Assembly: GCA_001247695.2 (NCBI GenBank)
Contig: LGRX02003589.1
Span: forward strand, 1-64,000
Source of the DNA: Cymbomonas tetramitiformis
Lineage: Eukaryota; Chlorophyta; Pyramimonadophyceae; Pyramimonadales; Pyramimonadaceae
Reading direction: 5' to 3'
DNA: 64,000 nucleotides
Shown: one piece after another, positions 39,409-48,795 of the stretch
Layout: every line of letters starts with the position of its first letter
How positions within the stretch are numbered: the stretch's first letter is position 1
The notes under the pieces: model-generated
Seen by the model: the letters and a program-made list of their open reading frames with translations, nothing else
Told to the model about the DNA's origin: nothing
Databases searched by the model: none
Translations under genes and position numbers: made by a program

Positions 39409-40320
39409 ATGTTACAAACTCAAAAGTTGAATAATAAAGATTACGAAATCAAATTGCCAAAAGGCGGTGCTTTTAATATAAATACGGACCCAGATTTTAT
39501 AAATATGCATTCCGTTATTCTTGCAATAGCAAAACGCGGTGTTGGTAAAACCTGTAGTTTTTCGAATTTATTAAGATTAATGAAAAAGAATAATGCATTA
39601 GATCGTTTAATTTTAGTTAGTCCTACATACCATAATAATCAACATTATTTCAAAGATTTACCATTGAACAATGAAGATATATTGGAACCGTCAATTGATG
39701 CTCCGCAACAAATAGAAGAAATTCTGGATACCGAAGCTCAAGATTATGAAGAATATCATGAAAAGTTAAAGAGATGGAAAAAATTAAATAAAATGTTAAA
39801 AGATAAAACAAAATCAATTCATGATATTCCAAATGAATTATTAATTGAGTTTGAAGACACAATGTATAACCCACCGAAACATAAGTATAATGGTAAAATG
39901 CCGGTAATTGTTGTTTTCTTTGATGACGTCCAAGGAAATGATATCATGTTACCACGAGCTAAATTAAATCAACTTGTAACTACTCACCGTCATAAAGGTA
40001 AATTAAAAAATGGTGCCTTGGGAGTTACTTTATTATTTGCTACTCAAAATTATACAAGTAACCAAATGGGATTAAATAAAAGTATTCGGGGAAATTTAAC
40101 TCATTTATTAGTTTTCAAAAATAAAAATATCAAAGAATTAGAGAAAATTGCGGAAGAATGTTCGGGCGAAATAAATCAAGATACCTTTTTCCAAGTTTAT
40201 GACAAAGCTATTCAAAACCCTCATGACTTTTTATCTATTGATCTACATAAAAAAGCATCACATCCTAGTGGCTTCCGTAGGAATTTCAATGAATTTATTA
40301 TTCCAAACACTTCAGATTAA
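39409..40320 (+). CDS. A32-like packaging ATPase (type 2)
   Basis: 303 aa, intact. Walker A is KRGVGKTCSF and Walker B is PVIVVFFDDVQ; the late segment LFATQNYTSNQMG is a likely sensor region. Nearly identical in protein to 7152. Genome-packaging motor; the only ATPase in island B. Confidence 0.87.
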   Translation: MLQTQKLNNKDYEIKLPKGGAFNINTDPDFINMHSVILAIAKRGVGKTCSFSNLLRLMKKNNALDRLILVSPTYHNNQHYFKDLPLNNEDILEPSIDAPQQIEEILDTEAQDYEEYHEKLKRWKKLNKMLKDKTKSIHDIPNELLIEFEDTMYNPPKHKYNGKMPVIVVFFDDVQGNDIMLPRAKLNQLVTTHRHKGKLKNGALGVTLLFATQNYTSNQMGLNKSIRGNLTHLLVFKNKNIKELEKIAEECSGEINQDTFFQVYDKAIQNPHDFLSIDLHKKASHPSGFRRNFNEFIIPNTSD

Positions 40321-40341
40321 AATCACAAACTATTAAATATA

Positions 40342-40455
40342 TATGCAGTGTGTATGTCACTATTACTTATGCAGTGTCTCTATCACTTTCAACTTATGTA
40401 TGTATGTATGTATGCAGTGTCTTTACCACTATCAAGTATGTATGCAAATATGCAG
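40342..40455 (+). repeat. Short imperfect repeats with TATGCAGTGT and TATG runs
   Basis: TATGCAGTGT followed by (C/A)T(C/A)AC recurs three to four times, with a TATG microsatellite. It separates the AT-rich type 2 block from the intermediate-GC gene cluster. Confidence 0.55.
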
Positions 40456-40463
40456 TATTTCTG

Positions 40464-41525
40464 TCAGTTTTTATGTGTGCAGTCAATGCAGAATGATTCC
40501 TCAGCCGTTGTCAAGCAGTTGTAACAAAACTTTTCGCCACACTTATAGCAAAGTCCCCAAGAATATTTTTGCAACACAAGGTCCTCGTTCTCAACATCGT
40601 CCTTGGTAAAAACGTTTTTTTCGGCAGCAGTGCACTGTAGAACTTTGTCACACCTTTCACAAGAAATAGTTTCTGTCGATTCTGTCTCAAAGCCACAAGT
40701 TTTGCAGAAGTAAACTGTAGGTTCCCCAACTTTAGTTTTGAGAACTTCACACCGATTGCATACAGGTTTGTTACAAGTATAGCAACAAGCCCAACCAAAG
40801 TTTTCAAAGGTAGAAAAAGCTTCTGCAAAGTCAAACTCTTCTGTATCAAACAGTAAATCGTCATACACGGTCTTAGAAAGGGAGACTGTTTCTACACAGT
40901 CAATACACTTGACAGAAACTTTATCACCTGTAATATGCTGACAAGTCGGGCACATATACTTGTAACCTTTATCAAAACCAAGGTCAACATCAGCAAACTC
41001 TGCCAGAGGTAATAAAATACTGTGTAACTCTCTTGTTGTGAAGTCATAGCCAATAAAACCAAAGTCCTCTATTGCTTGACGGACATTATCCGCTGAAAAA
41101 TATCTGCTGAAGTTACAAAAATCACACTTTAGAGCTGTCGGTGAATAACTCTCGGTAACCTGAGAATCGGAAAGCTGTTCTTGAGAATCGGTTAGCTCTT
41201 CTTGAGAATTCGTCACCTGAGAATCGGTTAGCTCTTCTTGAGAATCGGTAAACTTGTCAAACTCATACTTTTCGAAGCAAGGACCACAACAAGGAAAAGT
41301 AAGACCTTTGGCAGAAAAAGACTTGTAACCTATTGCCGCAAGTATGAATCCGGCATTTGAAGACTTCTTTAGCTCAGCAAAAGTGACGATGCTGCCAGAC
41401 TCAACCGAGTTTAAAACTTTAGGAAGTGCTTCTTCTTTTAATAGGTCCATAAGGTCCTCAGTAGAGCACTCTTCCTTATTACGGCACAAGACACACTCAA
41501 CCTCACACAAAACGGACTTTGTCAT
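40464..41525 (-). CDS. Multi-zinc-ribbon Cys-rich protein, 353 aa
   Basis: At least ten CxxC pairs (for example CVLC, CCGPC, CDFC, CPTC, CIDC, CYTC, CNRC, CKTC, CERC, CYKC, CIDC), consistent with several treble-clef or ribbon fingers. Residues about 95-125 are a DSQ-rich repeat (TDSQEELTDSQ). The last fingers (LCYKCGEKFCYNCL) resemble a RING or RBR-type finger, so a role in transcription or ubiquitin transfer is possible. Overlaps the 252-aa gene by 4 bp. Confidence 0.6.
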   Translation of the reverse strand: MTKSVLCEVECVLCRNKEECSTEDLMDLLKEEALPKVLNSVESGSIVTFAELKKSSNAGFILAAIGYKSFSAKGLTFPCCGPCFEKYEFDKFTDSQEELTDSQVTNSQEELTDSQEQLSDSQVTESYSPTALKCDFCNFSRYFSADNVRQAIEDFGFIGYDFTTRELHSILLPLAEFADVDLGFDKGYKYMCPTCQHITGDKVSVKCIDCVETVSLSKTVYDDLLFDTEEFDFAEAFSTFENFGWACCYTCNKPVCNRCEVLKTKVGEPTVYFCKTCGFETESTETISCERCDKVLQCTAAEKNVFTKDDVENEDLVLQKYSWGLCYKCGEKFCYNCLTTAEESFCIDCTHKN

Positions 41526-42280
41526 TTTTTAAGTTCAGACGCTGTTTTCCAAGGCTTCAAGTCTTCGTCAGTAGGAGGAGTGTATTCTGGTAGTACTTTG
41601 GGTTCTTCACTGTAAGAATAACCTGCAGTGTCACTCAGGGACGCAACGTTAGACGATGAAGAACCTGGAGAAGGTGTATTCACATCGCCAAGTAAAATAG
41701 GGCTTTTAGAAGGTGCCGTTGGCGATTGAGAGGGTAGATAAAGACAACGTTTGCTATTTAGAATTTTAGCTCCTAAGGACAAACTTTTTGTAAACTTCTC
41801 TTGCAAAGTTTCAAACTCTTTCTGGCGTTCAGCTTCCTTCGCATTGAGTATCTGTAAAGACTCATCAAAGTGCTCTATTGACGATTTGTGTGCTTTACTT
41901 TCCAGGTCTCGCATATTGTTAATAAAAAGTGTGTAGTTGGCTTGAGCGAAAGCAAAAGTGTAGTCTCTTTGAGCGTCAGCGGTCGACGCTGCCAATACAT
42001 TGTTTAACAGTTCTGCAATCGGCTTTGCACCGTGAAGTCGGAAAATTATAGGAAAACAAGTTCGACAAATTACGTTTCGGCATTTGCTGTTGCAAAGAAC
42101 TTCTTGTATCGGGGCATTTGGGTAAAGACGAAAACTAGCTTCCGAAATGCCCGGACATAACAACGACTGCCCTCTTTTACATATATATACTCCATCCGGA
42201 ATACACTGCCCCGTGGAAACGTCATAACAATATTTTTTATTTTTTGGTAGCGGTATTTCAACAATATAGGTGGTGTCCAT
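41522..42280 (-). CDS. Cys-cluster and coiled-coil protein, 252 aa
   Basis: The N-terminal domain (YIVEIPLP...CKRGQSLLCPG...EVLCNSKCRNVICRTC) has eight or so cysteines. A helical middle (ESKAHKSSIEHFDESLQILNAKEAERQKEF) and a Ser/Pro-rich disordered tail follow. The N-terminal domain has a clear relative at 53665, just beyond the right terminal repeat. Probably DNA- or protein-binding; not recognised. Confidence 0.6.
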   Translation of the reverse strand: MDTTYIVEIPLPKNKKYCYDVSTGQCIPDGVYICKRGQSLLCPGISEASFRLYPNAPIQEVLCNSKCRNVICRTCFPIIFRLHGAKPIAELLNNVLAASTADAQRDYTFAFAQANYTLFINNMRDLESKAHKSSIEHFDESLQILNAKEAERQKEFETLQEKFTKSLSLGAKILNSKRCLYLPSQSPTAPSKSPILLGDVNTPSPGSSSSNVASLSDTAGYSYSEEPKVLPEYTPPTDEDLKPWKTASELKK

Positions 42281-42392
42281 GCTTACCTTTGCGCCGCCAA
42301 AAGAATTGACGTGAATATTGGGTTTGTGGACTTACTTAGAAGTCGTAAAGCAAGAAGGGCTACAGTACATGTACATATGGTATACACTTGAC

Positions 42393-42494
42393 GTACGGGT
42401 CATATACTGTCATAGGGAATTACAGTAATACTTTTCATATTTAAGAAATATAAAACAAACTTTTTTAACCACTGTAACCGTGTATGACCCGTAC
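42393..42494. promoter_or_regulatory. Divergent promoter with inverted repeat
   Basis: GTACGGGTCATATAC (42393-42407) is matched in inverted form by GTATGACCCGTAC (42482-42494). The pair lies between divergently transcribed genes at 42280 and 42632, as expected of a bidirectional operator. Confidence 0.55.
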
Positions 42495-42631
42495 ATCGAC
42501 CGTAAGTCTCATGTCACTGACTTATTAGATGATCGATAATCGATATTCGATGTTTGTGTGGTTTACAAAAGAGCCTAAGGTTCTTGAAAGTATATGTAGG
42601 GTAAACTATTGTCTAAAATTCACAAGAAACT

Positions 42632-43261
42632 ATGGCGAAAACACGCGGTACTGGTCGTAAGCAGTGCACACGCAAACCATGCGTAATATGCAATAAGGAT
42701 TTCCGTGGGACTCCGTGGAACGCAATGCCTCTCGCAACTGGAGAGTGCTGCGAGTCGTGTTATACTTCCAAGGTTATCCCCGCAACCGTAGAGGAAAATG
42801 CGGAGGCACAAGCAAGTTCTTCCCGTGGGGTAAAACGTGGAAGGAAGTCCGATTCCGAACCCGAACCTTCTCCTAAAAAGAAGGTTAAGAAGAAACCTTT
42901 CCGACCGGTTGAGGGACCCGGTCCATCGGACAAGAAGCCACCTCCCCCTTCACCCGAACACGTTTTGCGCCTTCGTTCAAAACTAAAGACTGCTTCACCA
43001 GAGCCAACCTTAGGAAGTGCTAACACGATACGACTTTCGGACGTTGCAAGTAAGTATAAGACTTACGAAAAGAGTGGTACAGCCAGAGAAAGGAATACAA
43101 AACGTGTTATGGATGCCGCGTTAGTGGGTTTGGAATCGGGTAACGTGTATTATGGCGTACCAGGCAGAAAGCCTATGCAAAAGCTACCCCGTGACGATGG
43201 AAAGCAGGAAGAAGACAAAAATACTTCAGACAATGAGAAAGACCCTGAAGAGGGCAAATAG
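42632..43261 (+). CDS. Basic protein with GxxxNAxPLxxGxCC zinc motif, 209 aa
   Basis: CVICNKDFRGTPWNAMPLA followed by TGECCESC matches a motif I know from many large DNA viruses and phages (NA-x-P-[LV]...G-x-CC-x-x-C), thought to bind zinc. Next is a Lys/Pro-rich nuclear-localisation-like stretch (KRGRKSDSEPEPSPKKKVKKK). The C-terminal part is helical then acidic. Likely nuclear and DNA-binding. Confidence 0.6.
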   Translation: MAKTRGTGRKQCTRKPCVICNKDFRGTPWNAMPLATGECCESCYTSKVIPATVEENAEAQASSSRGVKRGRKSDSEPEPSPKKKVKKKPFRPVEGPGPSDKKPPPPSPEHVLRLRSKLKTASPEPTLGSANTIRLSDVASKYKTYEKSGTARERNTKRVMDAALVGLESGNVYYGVPGRKPMQKLPRDDGKQEEDKNTSDNEKDPEEGK

Positions 43262-43325
43262 GCTAGTACAATATTACTAGAAGTTACAATATTACTAGAA
43301 TAGTACTGTACAAATAAGTATTATT

Positions 43326-43907
43326 CTAAAATATTTTGCCGCTAGTAAATAACCTTTCAGTTTTTGCGTCGTCAATCGGCTGTGGATAACTTGTATGAAA
43401 AGCGGTAACCACACAGCCACGGCACGCATTTGGAAAGTCTTTTTGAAACTGTTCTGTGCTGACGTTGTCGGTCTTGAAGTTGTAAAACAACATGCCCGTT
43501 TTTTGGTTTTTATCCATGTCTTCACAATAGGCTCTCACTGCACGATATATGCAAACTTTACACCCCTTTCTTTCGCATTTGCAACACACGCCTAGCTGCT
43601 CCTCTTCGGGCTTTGCACAAGTGAAGTTCGTGCAGCCCTTGGCGTAACGGATGTGGCAGAAGGGTCTGTCTTCACGCGGAAAAGGCGCTGGAGCTATAAC
43701 CGTTTCTGTTGTTGTTGGCTTTCGGTATTTTCGCATCCGTTCCTCGCGTTCTGCTGCCCGCTTGTCTATTTTTTTAAGCAGAGCACGCACAACCTTCGTG
43801 TGTGGCAAAGGCGACGAAGGGGGCGATGCGCTTTCCGATTCCGTTGTTAGGTCAACGGTTTCTTCATCGGAAACGATAGCTTGTTTGCTTGCACGTGTTC
43901 GCGGCAT
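43326..43907 (-). CDS. Cys-rich protein with acidic/basic N-terminus, 193 aa
   Basis: MPRTRASKQAIVSDEETVD start, then a basic coiled region. A Cys-rich domain (FCHIRYAKGCTNFTC...CCKCERKGCKVCIYRAVRAYC...CRGC) gives at least two zinc sites. The 3' end converges with 42632 over a short intergenic with a duplicated AATATTACTAGAA. Function unknown; it resembles the other intermediate-GC zinc proteins. Confidence 0.55.
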   Translation of the reverse strand: MPRTRASKQAIVSDEETVDLTTESESASPPSSPLPHTKVVRALLKKIDKRAAEREERMRKYRKPTTTETVIAPAPFPREDRPFCHIRYAKGCTNFTCAKPEEEQLGVCCKCERKGCKVCIYRAVRAYCEDMDKNQKTGMLFYNFKTDNVSTEQFQKDFPNACRGCVVTAFHTSYPQPIDDAKTERLFTSGKIF

Positions 43908-44134
43908 TTTTTCGTAAGTCTGTTTAGGTTTAAGGCGGAAAGTTTGTTTGTTGTTTTGTGCAAGTTATTTTCGACAACTTGCAACAGTCCCTTTAAAGGG
44001 GGGTCTGTCCCGTGCATTAGGTGTCATCAATTTTTTTTTTTGAGATTTTTTCCAAAAATATTTTTTATGTAAAATTTTGCGCTGAATTCAAATATGAACT
44101 CAAAATTTTCAAATTCTGAACTTGTTAGAAGATA

Positions 44135-44839
44135 TTACATTTTTTCTTTACTAATGTTAAAAAAAGTCGAGTCTAATTCGATACCTATATATTTCCGGTT
44201 ATTTTTTTTACACGCAATTAAACTTGAACCAATACCGAAAAATGGATCACAAACGGTTTCATTTTCATTTGAATAAGATTTTATTAAGTATTCCATTAAT
44301 TCAATTGGTTTTGAACAAGGATGTTTACTTTTATAATTTCCGTTTGAAAATTTTAAAACTGATTTTGGATATCGATAACCGTCTTCACATCTCGTTGGTA
44401 ATCTTGCACAATGTTTAGTGTATATATTAGTAGTGTTTGCGCTCGATTTGTAATATGGGGTTCCCGGTGTTTTTTGTGGATTATATGTAGGTAATTTTTT
44501 ATAAAATACATATATCATTTCATGGCTTCTTAATGGCATTCTATTGGCGTGAAAGAACCCTAGGGCAACTGTTTTTTGATATACTAAATCATATCGAAAC
44601 CACGGTTCATTACTTTTTATTATATTGTGACCAAATTTAGTGGTTGTCAAAAATATGTAACAAGTTTTTTCTTTTCCAATACGCTTTAAATGTTTCCATA
44701 ATAAACTCAAATCGATTTTTTCTTTATCCCATGTGCAATTAGTTTGATTGTAAGGAAGATCTAAAATGAATAAATCGACTGAATTGTCTTTTAATTTTGG
44801 AAGTATATTAAAGCAATCATCATTATATATTTCGCACAT
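44135..44839 (-). CDS. DNA N6-adenine or N4-cytosine methyltransferase
   Basis: 234 aa, intact. DLPY at 27-30, target-recognition region in the middle, DPFFGIG at 198-204: beta-class motif order. Closely similar to 20401. Starts the second type 1 block and is divergent from the 187-aa gene. It modifies DNA, but the target site cannot be read from the sequence. Confidence 0.87.
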   Translation of the reverse strand: MCEIYNDDCFNILPKLKDNSVDLFILDLPYNQTNCTWDKEKIDLSLLWKHLKRIGKEKTCYIFLTTTKFGHNIIKSNEPWFRYDLVYQKTVALGFFHANRMPLRSHEMIYVFYKKLPTYNPQKTPGTPYYKSSANTTNIYTKHCARLPTRCEDGYRYPKSVLKFSNGNYKSKHPCSKPIELMEYLIKSYSNENETVCDPFFGIGSSLIACKKNNRKYIGIELDSTFFNISKEKM

Positions 44840-44885
44840 TGAATTGATACTTTTATATATTTATTTTATTATAAACAAATTTCAA

Positions 44886-45449
44886 ATGAGACCGCTATTA
44901 ACCGACGCTTACACAAAAGAACAATGTTTAAAAATGATGGGAATAAATAAGAATTTCCCAAATTCAAAAAAAATGTTTAAAAGTTATGGAAAGCTTTCCA
45001 AAACAAATTATAGTATAACGGCGCCAAGTCAAAATCCTGAACTATTTTATTTCAATTTAACAAATGGTGTAATTAATCCAATACATTTAACCAAAGAATT
45101 AAAACATGATTTTGAGTTTCCAAAATATATTTTTGAACCACCTCAACCTGAATCACCACCTATAGATTTTGAAGAAGAAGAAGAATTATTAAGTGAAATT
45201 GATACTCAAGAAATCAATTCAAACCTAAGAAACTTGCAAGAGGATTTAAAAAATTCTCCAATAACACCCGAAAACCAAGACGAAAGTGGTCCATCTTCAA
45301 GAACATTTGTCAATCCATTATTAAGGCAAGCTTTATTTTCGTCACAAAGAGATACCGACATTATCACCGGTATTCAACGTAGAAATCCTACAAGCCCAAA
45401 TCGAAATTTTTCTCCAAGAAAAACACGTTCTCAAACCAACTTAGATTAA
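44886..45449 (+). CDS. Hypothetical type 1 protein, 187 aa
   Basis: ATG at 44886 (MRPLLTDAYTKEQ) chosen by comparison with 21149; the longer frame from 44766 runs over the methyltransferase start. Conserved N-terminal 80 residues, acidic and Pro/Ser-rich middle, basic end. Function unknown. Confidence 0.6.
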   Translation: MRPLLTDAYTKEQCLKMMGINKNFPNSKKMFKSYGKLSKTNYSITAPSQNPELFYFNLTNGVINPIHLTKELKHDFEFPKYIFEPPQPESPPIDFEEEEELLSEIDTQEINSNLRNLQEDLKNSPITPENQDESGPSSRTFVNPLLRQALFSSQRDTDIITGIQRRNPTSPNRNFSPRKTRSQTNLD

Positions 45450-45472
45450 AATTTTGTAATGTTATAAATTAT

Positions 45473-45751
45473 ATGTCTCGAGAAAATTGGATAAAAAAAT
45501 TAAAAGAATGCTCACGTGAATATCAAGCAAATAAGAAACCCATGACCAAATCCAAAGGTACAACAAACTCCAAATCTACAACCCTCACTAAAGTATCTAC
45601 AAAACTTGTCGCACCAAAATTACCAAATTATAAGAAATTACCTGATAATCAAACCCGAGCTTTAGCGAGAACCATATTTAATTTAGAAGCTCGCCCGTAT
45701 ATTCGACAACAAATGCAAATTGCTAAGCGTATACGAGGAACCTTAGATTAA
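45473..45751 (+). CDS. Small basic protein, 92 aa
   Basis: MSRENWIKKLKECSREYQ, a Lys/Thr/Ser linker, then PNYKKLPDNQTRALARTIF and a basic helix. Very basic overall, so nucleic-acid binding in the virion is possible. It is reduced to 18 codons in the left type 1 block. Confidence 0.5.
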   Translation: MSRENWIKKLKECSREYQANKKPMTKSKGTTNSKSTTLTKVSTKLVAPKLPNYKKLPDNQTRALARTIFNLEARPYIRQQMQIAKRIRGTLD

Positions 45752-45776
45752 AATCAAAATAGTAATTTATTAATTT

Positions 45777-47249
45777 ATGAATACATTTTGTGAAAATAAT
45801 CCTTCAAATATATTTTGTCAAAAAGCTAAAACAGTATATGATACCAATTTTAAAAGTAACAATTTTGATTTTAAAAATAATTTTTTTGAAAAAAAACAAA
45901 ATTTTAAGAATTCAATTATAGATCCTGCACCGTTTAAGAAAAGTCCGCGAATTAAAAATAAGGATTTTACAACACAAACCGTTAAAAAACAAACAACGGA
46001 ACTATTAGGTGCAATACACGCAGATTTTGAAAATTTACCAAATAAAGTTTTAAATAATTTTCTTGGAAAAAATACAATTGAATTTGATAATCCTAGCCAA
46101 AGAAAATATGCTTTAGCATCAAATGGAGCGTATGCATATAGTTACGATAATAAAACAAAATTAAATAAAATAATGAGAGAGCTTCCCAATTTTCAAATAG
46201 ACCCTACATTAAGTGGAAGAAATTCTATTACATTAGTGAATCCTATCGATAAAGAAGTTATTATTGCATATCGTGGTAGTGACGCTGAATTTTTTAAATT
46301 AAATACAATTGCTAAAGATCCTAATAGAATGAAAAATATAGAAGATTGGTATATTAATTTATTGACAAGTATAGGCAAACAACGCACAACTCAAAGATAC
46401 AACGAGGCTTCCCAAAGATATGAAAATGTTTTTAAAAAATATGGAAATAATTACAAAATTATCGTAACCGGTCATTCAAACGCGGGTGCGCAGAGCAATT
46501 TTATTGCTGAAAAATATAATGTTGAAGGTCATCATTTTAATCCAGCTATTAATCCATTGCAAAAACCGGTAAATACTCCAACGGAAAAACAATATGTTTA
46601 TTCAACGGAAGGTGATCTTGTGTCGTTACCATCAAGAGTTAAACCACATCCAAATTCTAATTATGAAATTATACATATAAATCCTAAACCGGGAACTGAA
46701 AATGATCTTGTAAAGTTACACGATATAAATCAAATGTATACCGAAAATTATCCTAAAAGTGAACGAGTTTCGACGGCGCGGTCTAGATTTGGTTTCGCTA
46801 ATGCTATAGGAGGTTCGGTGATGGGAGGTTATTTTGGCTATTACCAACCTACAAATTCTAAAGATGAACATTATTTCAGAACGACTCAAGGTGTATTGGA
46901 AGGTGCATTGTTAAATGAAGTACAACCTATCAATTTTACAGATTTTATGGATACAATGGGTGTTAAAGAGACTTTACAAGAAAAGAATTATTTACGAAAA
47001 TATTTAGGATTACATCCAATTGAAGAAAAAAGTATAGACAAAGTTCCTAGTTATAATGATCCTATCACTGAAAAAATTAGAAAAATAACGGGTAGAAAAA
47101 AGCAAGATAAAAACTTATTTTCCCCAACAACCGGGGTAAGTTATGAAAATCGAGAAATAAATTCAGGCAATTTCAAAAAGGGAACTAAATATGTTGAGTA
47201 TGACGGAAATAGTTTGACACCTCAAAAGGTTGGTGTAATAAATCCATAA
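45777..47249 (+). CDS. Class-3-like lipase, family 1
   Basis: 490 aa, intact. Oxyanion-loop strand VIIAYRGSDAEF at 161-172, nucleophile Ser234 in TGHSNAGAQS, Asp280 in STEGDLVSLP, His315 in VKLHDI. Here the elbow is GHSNA rather than the GxSxG kept at 21801, an unusual change that may alter activity. Otherwise close to the other copy. It would act on membranes during entry if packaged. Confidence 0.73.
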   Translation: MNTFCENNPSNIFCQKAKTVYDTNFKSNNFDFKNNFFEKKQNFKNSIIDPAPFKKSPRIKNKDFTTQTVKKQTTELLGAIHADFENLPNKVLNNFLGKNTIEFDNPSQRKYALASNGAYAYSYDNKTKLNKIMRELPNFQIDPTLSGRNSITLVNPIDKEVIIAYRGSDAEFFKLNTIAKDPNRMKNIEDWYINLLTSIGKQRTTQRYNEASQRYENVFKKYGNNYKIIVTGHSNAGAQSNFIAEKYNVEGHHFNPAINPLQKPVNTPTEKQYVYSTEGDLVSLPSRVKPHPNSNYEIIHINPKPGTENDLVKLHDINQMYTENYPKSERVSTARSRFGFANAIGGSVMGGYFGYYQPTNSKDEHYFRTTQGVLEGALLNEVQPINFTDFMDTMGVKETLQEKNYLRKYLGLHPIEEKSIDKVPSYNDPITEKIRKITGRKKQDKNLFSPTTGVSYENREINSGNFKKGTKYVEYDGNSLTPQKVGVINP

Positions 47250-47264
47250 GATATATAATATAAC

Positions 47265-47561
47265 ATGGCGAATTGTAAATATAAATCTATACAAATAAAA
47301 AAGTCTAATAAAAAAGATAAAAAATTAATGGCAATTTTCGATAATTCGAAAACTGTTCATTTTGGCGCTAAAGGATATACAGATTTCACAATAAATAAAG
47401 ATATAAAAAGAAAATCAAATTATCTAAAACGTCATAAGTCTAATGAAAATTGGAATAAATGTGATACCGCTGGGTCACTTTCTAAACATTTATTATGGGG
47501 GGAAACAACTTCATTAGAAAAAAATATTATTAAATATAAAAGAAGATTTAATTTAAAATGA
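47265..47561 (+). CDS. Small conserved viral protein (KTVHFGAKGY family), 98 aa
   Basis: KTVHFGAKGYTDFT, then KSNYLKRHKSNENWNKCDTAGSLSKHLLWG. I recognise this as a family of uncharacterised proteins common in giant viruses (I believe DUF5754). The start overlaps nothing; the stop overlaps the next ATG by 4 bp (ATGA). Confidence 0.7.
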   Translation: MANCKYKSIQIKKSNKKDKKLMAIFDNSKTVHFGAKGYTDFTINKDIKRKSNYLKRHKSNENWNKCDTAGSLSKHLLWGETTSLEKNIIKYKRRFNLK

Positions 47562-47773
47562 ATGTAAAAAAAGAGCTTTTGATTGTTGAAGCTGAAAGAA
47601 TTTTTAAAAATGTTCCAAAAGCACACATTGAATTAATTGTAGATGACTACCTAAATAGAACCGAATTTTACAATGATTTAGCAAATGGAACTATTGAAAT
47701 TTCAGAACCAAAAATTAGGGACACAGAAGCGAATATTAAAAATCAATCTTTTATTAGTATAGATAATGAATAA
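47558..47773 (+). CDS. Small conserved protein before penton, 71 aa
   Basis: Type 1 version of the 77-aa gene (AHIELIVDDYLNRTEFYNDL). Starts in the stop of the previous gene and overlaps the penton start by 8 bp. Confidence 0.65.
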   Translation: MNVKKELLIVEAERIFKNVPKAHIELIVDDYLNRTEFYNDLANGTIEISEPKIRDTEANIKNQSFISIDNE

Positions 47774-48755
47774 TATAATTTCGTCACGAACAATATATTT
47801 AAACAGCGAAGAAAATTCAGCCGGTGATTCTCGAAGAATAGACGTAAATATACCTACGGCTTTATTAAACTATAGAGCTACAAGTAAATTACGTGTTGTT
47901 TTGAATTCTTTTTCGGCTGCCAAGACATGGTACACAATTAATAATTTCAACGGAATATTTTTTATAGGTAATACAAATGACGATAAATTATTTCCTGTAG
48001 AAATTTCTTTCGCAAATTACACAGAATTATCTCAATTAGAAAGTGTTTTAAGTACAAATATAAAAGCTGTTTTAGATAATGAATTTGCATATAACGGAAC
48101 GGTTATTACCGTAAAATATAATGGTGATCCTGTAGATTATAAAAATAAATTCAAAATTACTTTATCAATTGCAGTTCCGAATATTAAGTTTGTTTCGTTT
48201 TCAGTTAGAAATGAATTCAATGCAAACAATCCTTTGCAAGCTGAACTACAAACTAAAGTTATAGGTCCAAGCAAATATAACGACGCCGACGAAATTTTAG
48301 GCGGACGTGTAAATAGACAAACTAACGGCTTATCAAATGTTTCTCAATTAATTGATTTATTTGAAATAAAAACACCTGACACAGTATTTGAATCTTATTA
48401 TCCTTGTAATTTACAAACGAATGATGCTTTATATTACGAATATCAAGTTTGCCTACTAACAATGTTGAGTCTACAAATTTATCCGCTATAAGTAGTGATA
48501 GCACTTCTTTAATTGCTAGCGATATTTTTGCTAAAATACTTTTACCAAATGACTTGACTACAAACTTTATAGATTTTTTTAAATCCAAATGACAATTTTG
48601 CTATTGACATTTCAGGATCACAATTGACTGAATTAAAATTTGTCTTGACCGACTCAAAAAATAGACCTATACCACTTGTGAGTCCTACCGAAGCTCGAGA
48701 TGGAAGTATAAGTTATTCTATGTCAATAATCATCAAAGAGCTTTCACAATTTTAA
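47766..48755 (+). pseudogene. Penton-like protein (type 1), two frameshifts
   Basis: Aligns end to end with the 327-aa penton (SFSAAKTWYTINNFNG, NLQTNDALYY). The frame breaks near 48450 and again in the T-run at 48581-48587, before resuming NPNDNFAIDISGSQL to KELSQF at 48755. Either a decayed gene or homopolymer sequencing errors. Confidence 0.75.
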
Positions 48756-48795
48756 AAAATTTTATTTATGTTACTAATATATTATATATAAAAGA

